A stretch of DNA of 46,735 bases. It comes from Actinomycetes bacterium (GTDB lineage Bacteria; Actinomycetota; Acidimicrobiia; Acidimicrobiales; RAAP-2). A program made the position numbers and the translations under genes. The stretch spans positions 1-46,735 of the forward strand of contig JAKAUQ010000008.1 in assembly GCA_021827705.1 (NCBI GenBank), given 5' to 3'. Below, piece after piece: positions 40,070-46,735 of this stretch (position 1 is the first letter of the stretch; each line of letters begins with the position of its first letter). The notes under the pieces were generated by a model, which was given only the letters and a program-made list of their open reading frames with translations, was not told the origin of the DNA and made no database searches.

Positions 40070-41767
40070 CTAGGCGAAGTCCTCCTCGCGGTACTCGGCC
40101 GGCGCCCGGCCCTCGCGCGCCTGCTCGGCCGTGCGCAGGTCGACCCGCCGGATCTTGCCGCTGATGGTCTTGGGCAGCTCGGCGAACTCCAGGCGCCGCA
40201 CCCGCTTGTAGGGGGCCAGGTGGTCGCGGGCGTAGGCCAGGATGTCGCGGGCCAGCTCGGGGCTCGGCTCGTAGCCAGCCACCAGCGACACGTACGCCTT
40301 GGGCACCGCCAGGCGCATGGCGTCGGGAGCCGGCACGACGGCCGCCTCGGCGACGGCGGGGTGCTCGATCAGCACGCTCTCGAGCTCGAAGGGGCTGATG
40401 CGGTAGTCGCTGGCCTTGAAGACGTCGTCGGCCCGCCCCACGTAGGTGATGTAGCCGCTCTCGTCACGGTGGGCGATGTCCCCGGTGTGGTAGCGGCCGC
40501 CCGCGAAGGCCGCGGCGTTGCGCGCGTCGTCGGCTCCCGTGGAGGTGCGATACCCGGTCATCAGGCCGAGGGGGCGCTCGTCGGCCAGGGAGACGCAGAT
40601 CTCCCCGTCGTCGCCGACCTCACCGCTGATCGGGTCGACCAGCTCGATGCTGTAGCCCGGGATGGGGCGGCCCATCGATCCCGCGATCACCGGCTGACCC
40701 GGAGAGTTGCCGATCTGCACGGTGGTCTCGGTCTGGCCGAAGCCGTCACGGATGGTCATGCCCCAGGCGCGCTGGACGGCCTCGATGACCTCGGGATTGA
40801 GCGGCTCACCCGCGCTGGCCAACTCGCGCAGGCTGGTCGCGTAGGAGGCCAGATCCTGCTGGATGAGCATGCGCCACACGGTCGGGGGCGCGCAGAACGT
40901 GGTCACGTGCTGGTCGACGAGGACCTGGAGCATGGCCGCGGCGTCGAAGCGCGCGTAGTTGTACACCGCGATGGTGGCCCCGGCGATCCAGGGGGCGAAC
41001 ATGGACGACCAGGCGTGCTTGGCCCAGCCGGGGCTGGACACGTTGAGGTGCACGTCGCCGGGGCGGATCCCGATCCAGTACATCGTGGAGAGATGTCCCA
41101 TCGGGTAGCTGGCGTGGGTGTGCCCGACCATCTTGGGCAGTGCCGTCGTGCCCGACGTGAAGTAGATGAGGAAGGGGTCGTCGGCGGCCGTCGGGGCCTC
41201 GGGCACGAAGTCCGCGCTGGCTTGGCGAGCATCGGCGATGTCGAGCCAGCCCGCGGACGCGCCGCCCACCGCGACCCGGATGTAGCTGCCCGACACGTTG
41301 GCGAAGCGCGCGGTCACGTCGGCCTGAGCGATCACCGCCCCGGCGCTCGCGCGGTCGATGCGATCTTGCAGGTCGCTCGAGGTGAGCAGCGTCGTCGCCG
41401 GGATCATGACGGCGCCCAGTTGCAAGATGGCGAGCGTCACCTCCCACAGCTCGACCTGGTTGCCCAGCAGGACCAGGACCCGCATCCCCCGGCGCACACC
41501 CTGATCGCGCAGCCAGGTGGCCAGCTGGCGTGACCGGGTCGAGAGCTCCGCGAAGCTGTAGCTGGCCGACGACCCGTCCTCCTCGATCACCACCAGACCG
41601 GGCTGATCCGGGGTCTCGCGGGCCAGTACCGCGTCGAACCAGTCGCGCGCGAAGTTGAAGGTCGCCGGGCGGGGCCAGGCGAAGCGACTGCGGGCGCTGT
41701 CGTAGTCCTCGCGCAGGGCCAGCAGCTGGTCACGGGCTGCGCGGAACTCCTCGGTCGGGGTTGGCAT
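40070..41767 (-). CDS. AMP-forming acyl-CoA synthetase (medium-chain/benzoate-ligase-like)
   Basis: This is an ANL-superfamily ligase distinct from the acetyl-CoA synthetase at 17184. The chosen ATG (41767, with a GAAGGGAGAAA element upstream) yields 565 residues. The P-loop is YFTSGTTALPKMVGHTHAS, the adenine-site motif is DGFGQTETT and the C-terminal hinge is YITYVGRADDVFKASDYRIS, with the catalytic Lys in ELPKTISGKIRRVDLR. Features resemble medium-chain acyl-CoA or benzoate-type ligases. It may activate a carboxylic acid for the acyl-CoA pathways elsewhere in the window. The acid is unknown. Confidence 0.88.
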   Translation of the reverse strand: MPTPTEEFRAARDQLLALREDYDSARSRFAWPRPATFNFARDWFDAVLARETPDQPGLVVIEEDGSSASYSFAELSTRSRQLATWLRDQGVRRGMRVLVLLGNQVELWEVTLAILQLGAVMIPATTLLTSSDLQDRIDRASAGAVIAQADVTARFANVSGSYIRVAVGGASAGWLDIADARQASADFVPEAPTAADDPFLIYFTSGTTALPKMVGHTHASYPMGHLSTMYWIGIRPGDVHLNVSSPGWAKHAWSSMFAPWIAGATIAVYNYARFDAAAMLQVLVDQHVTTFCAPPTVWRMLIQQDLASYATSLRELASAGEPLNPEVIEAVQRAWGMTIRDGFGQTETTVQIGNSPGQPVIAGSMGRPIPGYSIELVDPISGEVGDDGEICVSLADERPLGLMTGYRTSTGADDARNAAAFAGGRYHTGDIAHRDESGYITYVGRADDVFKASDYRISPFELESVLIEHPAVAEAAVVPAPDAMRLAVPKAYVSLVAGYEPSPELARDILAYARDHLAPYKRVRRLEFAELPKTISGKIRRVDLRTAEQAREGRAPAEYREEDFA

Positions 41768-41817
41768 ATGTTTCTCCCTTCTCTGGGGACGATCGTAGGT
41801 CTGAGGTGGCGGTCGTG

Positions 41818-42354
41818 TCAGGTGCCCGTGACCCCCGGCGCCACCAGGCGCGTCGTCGTGCTCGCCAGCCGGGTGCACACGGCGCTCGCCAGGCGCACCC
41901 GACGCGGCGCGAGGAACGGTCGCAGCGCGATGGTGACTCCCCACGCATGAGCCGCGCGGCACCGCGCGGGCGGGTAGTTCCCGACCTCACTGACGCCCCA
42001 GGCCACCGACACCGAGGACCCCCGGGCCACGACGTGGCGCGCCGGCATCTGCCCGACGCTGGCGTTGCGCGCCGGCGGGCCGAGCGCGCGACCCGTCGGG
42101 CCGGCGACCGGCTGGATGGCCGGCACGCCCCACAGAACGCACGCCGCGCGCCGATTGGTGAGCACCAGGGAGTAGTAGATGGTCCCGGCAGTCCCGGAGG
42201 AAACGCCCACGTACACCACCAATTGGGCCGAGGCGCACGCCGGCACGCCGGCCGCTTCGGCGCGTGCCGAGCCGGCCAGGAGCGGCGCCGCTGCCACCAG
42301 CACGGCCGCCGCCGCACCTCGCGCCACCCATCCTCGCCTCGCTCGAGCGTCCAC
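41818..42354 (-). CDS. Secreted DUF4232-like protein
   Basis: The 178-residue product starts at GTG 42354 (AAGGGG upstream) with MDARARRGWVARGAAAAV, a signal peptide ending near AEAAG. The mature part has four paired Cys (PACASAQ, ACVLWG, ARCRAAH, VCTRLAS) and the strands TIYYSLVLTNRRAACVLWG, which match the DUF4232 pattern of actinobacterial exported proteins. No catalytic motif is evident. The function is unknown. It diverges from the hydrolase at 42437. Confidence 0.75.
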   Translation of the reverse strand: MDARARRGWVARGAAAAVLVAAAPLLAGSARAEAAGVPACASAQLVVYVGVSSGTAGTIYYSLVLTNRRAACVLWGVPAIQPVAGPTGRALGPPARNASVGQMPARHVVARGSSVSVAWGVSEVGNYPPARCRAAHAWGVTIALRPFLAPRRVRLASAVCTRLASTTTRLVAPGVTGT

Positions 42355-42436
42355 GCGCCACCCCTTGCCCCCTGGTCTACACCCAAAACCGGGCCCGGTG
42401 GGAAGCCTCAGTGCGCGCGCGTGGCAGGATGAGGCC

Positions 42437-43303
42437 ATGACCGCTCGTGCGCGCGCGACCGAGGGCGCGACGGCGTCCGCAGACCTGTCGCGACGCACGG
42501 GCTTCGTCCACCATGACGGTGAGCGCCTCTACTTCGAGGTCGTCGGCGCCATGAGCGCCCAGCCGGCGCTGGTGCTGTGCCACGGGGCCGGCTCCAATCA
42601 CGCCTCCTGGTTCCAGCAGGTCCACGCGCTGGCCGAAGATCGCCCGGTCATCACGTGGGATCACCGCGGCTACGGCCGCTCGAGCGACGTCGGCGAGCGC
42701 TCCGGCCCCCAGGTGGCCCCCGGGGACCTGCTGGCCATCCTCGACGAACTCGAGGTCGAGCGCGCCGACCTGGTCGGCCAGTCGATGGGGGGATGGACCG
42801 CGGTCGGAGCGACGCTGGCCCGGCCGCACCTGGTGCGCTCGTTGACTCTGACCGACTCGATCGGCGGCCTCGTGACCGACGCCGTCGTCGCCTCGCTGGC
42901 TCGCGACGCGGCCCGCGACCCCGCCCACGAGGTGCTGGGCGACCATCCCGCCCTCGGCGCAACCTTCCGCCACCGCGCACCGGCGCTCGCCCACCTGTAC
43001 CAGATGGTGGGAGCCATGGGGTCGGTCGATCCCGCCACCATGATTGACCTCCTGGTGCACGTGACCTACGGCCCCGCCGAGATTGCCCGGCTCGCCTTGC
43101 CGGTGCTGTGCGTCGTCGGCGACCACGACCCGATCTTCCCGCCCGCGGCCGTGCACGCACTCGCCGAGGCACTCCCGGACGCTCGCGTCGTCGAGATCGC
43201 CGATGCGGGACACTCGGCCTACTTCGAGGAGCCCGACGCGTGGAACCGGGCCGTGCGCGACTTCCTGGTCGTGCTCGATCGCGCGGCCGACCCCCCACGC
43301 TGA
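42437..43303 (+). CDS. Alpha/beta hydrolase
   Basis: The 288-residue product is a cytosolic alpha/beta-hydrolase. The oxyanion segment is [17 protein letters not shown], the nucleophile elbow is [10 protein letters not shown] (Ser in GxSxG), the acid is in [11 protein letters not shown] and the histidine is in [14 protein letters not shown]. The pattern [10 protein letters not shown] is common to esterases, lactonases and haloperoxidase-like members. There is no cap domain large enough to point to a substrate. The ATG at 42437 is chosen as the first after the divergent promoter region. It precedes the cyclic-di-GMP gene by 125 bp. Confidence 0.9.
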   Translation: MTARARATEGATASADLSRRTGFVHHDGERLYFEVVGAMSAQPALVLCHGAGSNHASWFQQVHALAEDRPVITWDHRGYGRSSDVGERSGPQVAPGDLLAILDELEVERADLVGQSMGGWTAVGATLARPHLVRSLTLTDSIGGLVTDAVVASLARDAARDPAHEVLGDHPALGATFRHRAPALAHLYQMVGAMGSVDPATMIDLLVHVTYGPAEIARLALPVLCVVGDHDPIFPPAAVHALAEALPDARVVEIADAGHSAYFEEPDAWNRAVRDFLVVLDRAADPPR

Positions 43304-43427
43304 ACCCAACCGCCAACCTCGCTGTCCCCAGCGCAGTTGGCGCCAGATGCCCGAAGAGCCCGAGACCCCGCTGCTACTGTGTACTGGTTGCGCCCGGGGT
43401 GTGCCGGCAGCGCGAAGGCGGGCAGGT

Positions 43428-45560
43428 GTGAGCGAGTCGGTGGACTCCAAAGACGCGTGGCAACTATTCCTGTCGTCACTTCCTGACGGCGCCTTGCTGG
43501 TCGACGCGCACGGACGCATCGCCCTGGTCAATGAGACGTTGGCGTCCTACACCGGCTACGCCGTGTCCGACCTGGTCGGAGCGCCAGTGGAGCTCTTGGT
43601 GCCCCCGGGGGTCGCCGGCGACCACGCCCGGGCCCGCGAGACGTTCGCCGAAGGCGCCGCGCGTCGGCCCTTCGGCTCGCACACGCACCTCGCCCTGGTC
43701 ACCCGCGACGGGAGCACGCACCAAGTCGACATCGCCCTCTCGCAGATCACCCTCGAAGGCGAGCCGATGTCACTGGCCCTCGTGCGCGACCTCGATGACC
43801 TGCATCGCGCCAGCCTGCACAGCGACTCGGAACTGCGCTACCGGCTGGCCTTCGACATCTCGGTGGCCCCGATCGTGTTCACCGACGACCACGACAAGAT
43901 CCTGGCGGCCAACGACGCCTTCTGCGACCTCCTGGGTCGCTCGCGCGACGAGCTGGTCGGCCAGGACTCGACGCCTTTCACCTATCCGCTGGACCTCGGG
44001 TTGACCGAGGCCTCCCTGGAGCGCGTGCGTCGCCGCGAGGTCGACGCCGAGCACTACACCAAGCGCTACGTGCACCGTGACGGCCGGGTGCTCATCGTCG
44101 AGGTCGCCCGCCGCGCCGCCTACGACGCCAGCGGACACCTGCTCTTCAACGTGATCAGCGAGCGCGACGTCACCGAGGAGCGATCGCTGACCGCCCAGCT
44201 GGCGCACCAGGCCCTCCACGACCCCCTGACGGGGCTGGCCAACCGTGCCCTGCTCGAGGACCGTCTGGTGCGCGCCCGCGCCAAGATCTCGCGCCAGGGA
44301 GGCTTCGGCGCGATCCTGATGGTCGACCTCGACGACTTCAAGGACGTCAATGACTCCCACGGCCACCTGGTGGGCGACCAGGTCCTCATCGCCGTCGCCC
44401 GACGACTCGAAGAGGTCGCCCGCACGGCCGACACCCTGTGCCGCTTCGGGGGAGACGAGTTCGTCTACCTCGTCGAGGGCGTCCACCAGGCTGAGCAGGT
44501 CCGCCGCATCGCCGAGCGCCTGCTCACCGCACTCGAGCAACCTTTCTCCGTCATGGGTCTCAGCCTGCTCCAGCACGCCAGCATCGGCGTGGCGATCTGG
44601 GACGGCGAGTCAGCCGACGACCTGGCCGTCCTCGAGCAGGCCGATCTCGCTCTCTACGAGGCCAAGCGACTCGGACGCCACCGCTACGCCGTCTACTCCC
44701 CCCGTCTCCACCAGAGTCACTCGGGACGTGGCCACGACCTCCAGGCGCTGCGCGGCGCCCTGACCGACGGCTCCTTGTCCATGCACTTCCAGCCCATCGT
44801 CTCGGCCGCGACCACGACCGCGGTCGGCTTCGAGGCCCTCATGCGCTGGCGGCACGGCGAGCGCGGCTGGATCGCGCCCTCGGAGTTCCTGGGCCTCGCC
44901 GAGTCGACAGATCTCATCGGCGAGCTGGGATCCTTCGCCCTGCGCGAGGCGACGCGAGCAGCCGCCAGCTGGTCGAGCGCGCCCGATGGTCCCTACGTCA
45001 CCGTGAACCTGTCGGCCCGCCAGCTGTTCGACCCGCAGCTCGCCCAGCGGGTGCGGACCGCCCTGGCCGACAGCGGGCTCGAGGCGAGCCGGCTGGTGAT
45101 CGAGATTCCCGAGCGCGCCGCCCTGGAGGACGCGGCGCGCGCCTCCCTGATCGTCGACGAGCTGCGCGCCCTGGGCGTGGGCTGTGCCCTCGACGGCTTC
45201 GGCGACGGACTGGCCTCGCTGGCCCAGCTGCTGCACCTGGACCTGCGCTTCGTGAAGATCGACCGATCCTTGATCCGCCCCCCCACCGACGCGAGCCTGC
45301 GCGACGCCCTGGTCGAGGTCATCGTGACCCTGGGCCACCGCACCGGCATCGACGTCGTGGCCCAGGGCATCGAGACGCCCGACGACCTGGCCCGCCTGCG
45401 CCAAGCCGGCTGCAACCTGTCCCAGGGCTTCCTCTTCTCTCAGGCGGTGCCGCTGTCCGAGGTCAGTCCGCTGATGGGCACGCCCCTCGGCGTCGTGGAC
45501 TCGAAGGTGAACCCCTCGTCGATCAGTGCGACGCAGGCGTCCACGACCTCGGTGTCGTAG
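43428..45560 (+). CDS. PAS-PAS-GGDEF-EAL cyclic-di-GMP protein with degenerate EAL
   Basis: This 710-residue cytosolic signalling protein has two PAS domains (about 8-125 and 135-260), a GGDEF domain with an intact active site (FGGDEF, 340-345) and an EAL domain starting at E469-A-L. The GGDEF half should make cyclic-di-GMP. The EAL half keeps [12 protein letters not shown] and the Lys of VKIDRSL. It has DG instead of DD at 589-590 (GFGDG) and AQGIE instead of AEGVE (Gln646), so the phosphodiesterase is probably inactive or acts as a binding domain. The start is taken as GTG at 43428; the frame runs further upstream into the preceding gene. Its 3' end overlaps the convergent HD-GYP gene by 121 bp. 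Confidence 0.9.
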   Translation: MSESVDSKDAWQLFLSSLPDGALLVDAHGRIALVNETLASYTGYAVSDLVGAPVELLVPPGVAGDHARARETFAEGAARRPFGSHTHLALVTRDGSTHQVDIALSQITLEGEPMSLALVRDLDDLHRASLHSDSELRYRLAFDISVAPIVFTDDHDKILAANDAFCDLLGRSRDELVGQDSTPFTYPLDLGLTEASLERVRRREVDAEHYTKRYVHRDGRVLIVEVARRAAYDASGHLLFNVISERDVTEERSLTAQLAHQALHDPLTGLANRALLEDRLVRARAKISRQGGFGAILMVDLDDFKDVNDSHGHLVGDQVLIAVARRLEEVARTADTLCRFGGDEFVYLVEGVHQAEQVRRIAERLLTALEQPFSVMGLSLLQHASIGVAIWDGESADDLAVLEQADLALYEAKRLGRHRYAVYSPRLHQSHSGRGHDLQALRGALTDGSLSMHFQPIVSAATTTAVGFEALMRWRHGERGWIAPSEFLGLAESTDLIGELGSFALREATRAAASWSSAPDGPYVTVNLSARQLFDPQLAQRVRTALADSGLEASRLVIEIPERAALEDAARASLIVDELRALGVGCALDGFGDGLASLAQLLHLDLRFVKIDRSLIRPPTDASLRDALVEVIVTLGHRTGIDVVAQGIETPDDLARLRQAGCNLSQGFLFSQAVPLSEVSPLMGTPLGVVDSKVNPSSISATQASTTSVS

Positions 45561-46735
45561 CGCACGCCCGAGCCGCCGAGCAGCTCCTCGCGCGCATCGG
45601 CCAGCGACCAGGCGGGCCGGTAGGGGCGGTGGTGGACCATGGCCTCGACGACGTCGGCGACGGCGACGAGCCGGGCGAAAGGCGAGATGGCCCCATCGAC
45701 CAGGTGGTCCGGGTAGCCCGAGCCGTCCAGGCGCTCGTGGTGGTGCCGCGCGACGTCGACGAACACGGGCGACAGCGATGCCTCGGCCACGATCTCCGCG
45801 CCCAGCTCGGCGTGGCGAGCCACCGCCTCGAACTCGAGGGCGCTGAGCGGTCCGGGCCGGCCCAGGATCTCGGAGGGGATGGCGATCTTGCCCACGTCGT
45901 GCAGGGCGGCCGCGCTGGCCACCGCGTCGACGTCCTCGGAGCACCAGTGCAGACGCTCGGCCAGCTGTCGACTGAGGGCACTCACCCGGGCCTGGTGGCC
46001 CGCGGTGTAGGGATCGCGGATCTCGGTGAGCCGCACCATCGCACTCACCGTCCCGCGCAGGGACCGCTCCAGCTCGGCTCGGGTGCGGGTGTGCGCGACC
46101 AGGAGCTCGACCTCGGCCACCAGCGCGCGCAGCTCGCCCTGGATCGCTGACGGGAAGGCGAACTTGTCGGGGGCCCCCACCGTCAGGGTCGCGTGACGGC
46201 GGCCCAGGGAGAGTGGCAGGGCCAGGAACGACTCGATGCCGAAGCGACTGGCCCGCTCGCGCCACGGGGAGAATACGGGATCGAACTGCACCGCCTCGAC
46301 GCCGACGGGCCGCTCGTCGCGCAGGGCGCGCAGCGTCGGACCCCTCCAGATCGGGTCGTGGGCCGGTGCCTCGAAGGTCAGGCCGTCGAGGTACTCGACG
46401 AGGCCCGCGCGATGCGCGACGACGGCGCCGTGATCCGTGGCCCGTGACACCCACGCCAGCACGAAGCCGCCGACGCTGCACAGGGCGTCGACCACCGACT
46501 GGAGGGCGGCGTCCTCATCGGCGGCGGCGGCGATGTTGCGGGTGACCTCGGCCAGCAGGCGCAGCATGCGCTCATCACTACGGCGCGCGGTGACGTCGGT
46601 AAAGGTGGTCACGACCCCCCGCACCTGACCGCTCTCGATGACGGGATACGAGTCGATCGAGAGCCAGCAGCGGGGGTGCTCGGCGAAGACGAAGCCCACC
46701 ACGACGTTGCGATACACCTGCGAGGCGTCGAAGGT
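45440..46735 (-). CDS. PAS-GAF-HD-GYP protein (5' end outside window)
   Basis: The visible 431 residues run from an incomplete PAS domain ([20 protein letters not shown]) through a GAF-like region (about 55-215) to a complete HD-GYP domain. The HD motif is [14 protein letters not shown] and the GYP motif is [14 protein letters not shown]. Metal-binding His residues in [15 protein letters not shown] and VARHHHERL are present, so cyclic-di-GMP hydrolysis is expected. The frame is open to the right edge, so more sensor domains may lie beyond. The pairing with the convergent GGDEF-EAL gene suggests opposite roles on the same messenger. Confidence 0.92.
   Translation of the reverse strand, partial: TFDASQVYRNVVVGFVFAEHPRCWLSIDSYPVIESGQVRGVVTTFTDVTARRSDERMLRLLAEVTRNIAAAADEDAALQSVVDALCSVGGFVLAWVSRATDHGAVVAHRAGLVEYLDGLTFEAPAHDPIWRGPTLRALRDERPVGVEAVQFDPVFSPWRERASRFGIESFLALPLSLGRRHATLTVGAPDKFAFPSAIQGELRALVAEVELLVAHTRTRAELERSLRGTVSAMVRLTEIRDPYTAGHQARVSALSRQLAERLHWCSEDVDAVASAAALHDVGKIAIPSEILGRPGPLSALEFEAVARHAELGAEIVAEASLSPVFVDVARHHHERLDGSGYPDHLVDGAISPFARLVAVADVVEAMVHHRPYRPAWSLADAREELLGGSGVRYDTEVVDACVALIDEGFTFESTTPRGVPISGLTSDSGTA

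Overview
The window is high-GC DNA packed with protein-coding genes. I infer an actinobacterium, most likely an Acidimicrobiia-type lineage. The reasons are very high third-position GC, many GTG starts, several genes that begin about 7 nt after a TANNNT -10 box (leaderless style), a fused AccDA-type carboxyltransferase, an actinobacterial small-ORF/kdpFABCDE layout, and an EF-G-like paralogue of the kind seen in Actinobacteria. No rRNA, tRNA, CRISPR array, insertion sequence or phage gene is visible, and no gene-free stretch exceeds 300 bases.

Layout. Positions 1-1700 (-) hold an oligopeptide-type ABC substrate-binding protein cut by the window edge. Positions 1971-9680 (-) are a complete high-affinity potassium uptake operon (a 40-aa membrane ORF, kdpF, kdpA, kdpB, kdpC, kdpD, kdpE), mostly coupled by overlapping stop/start codons. 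Positions 9868-20769 carry acyl-CoA and short-chain acid metabolism (succinate/acetate CoA-transferase, succinate-semialdehyde dehydrogenase, hotdog thioesterase, acetyl/propionyl-CoA synthetase, MaoC-like hydratase), together with a MarR-GNAT fusion, a secreted BNR-repeat protein, a PadR regulator with a 20-bp palindrome in its core promoter, and a secreted protein with three carboxypeptidase-regulatory-like repeats.

The most notable region is 21033-28150 (-), a tightly coupled seven-gene operon: tusA, an mvhD-like gene, an hdrA with an inserted GltD-type NAD(P)H module, a second canonical hdrA, a small winged-helix-like protein, a QmoC-type HdrC/HdrE membrane fusion, and dsrE2. It resembles the QmoABC quinone-interacting complex, but the MvhD part is a separate gene, one flavoprotein has gained an NAD(P)H-dehydrogenase module, no HdrB (CCG-domain) gene is present, and the operon is bracketed by the sulfur-relay proteins TusA and DsrE2. 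I infer a membrane complex moving electrons between NAD(P)H, a sulfur or thiol substrate, and the quinone pool. A CRP/FNR-type palindrome and a second TACCC-GGGTA palindrome lie in the divergent promoter region (28150-28339) shared with a glycerate 2-kinase gene.

Positions 29820-42354 hold a secreted CAP-like protein, an aldo-keto reductase, an NRAMP-family transporter with altered metal-site motifs, an EF-G-like GTPase with altered G3 and G4 motifs, an MscL with a C-terminal zinc ribbon, a DUF3048 lipoprotein, the fused carboxyltransferase, an AIM24-family protein, an acyl-CoA ligase and a DUF4232-like secreted protein. Positions 42437-46735 hold an alpha/beta hydrolase and two convergent cyclic-di-GMP genes (PAS-PAS-GGDEF-EAL with a degenerate EAL domain, and PAS-GAF-HD-GYP) whose 3' ends overlap by 121 bp. 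All functions are read from motifs and family resemblance by eye; no database search was possible.
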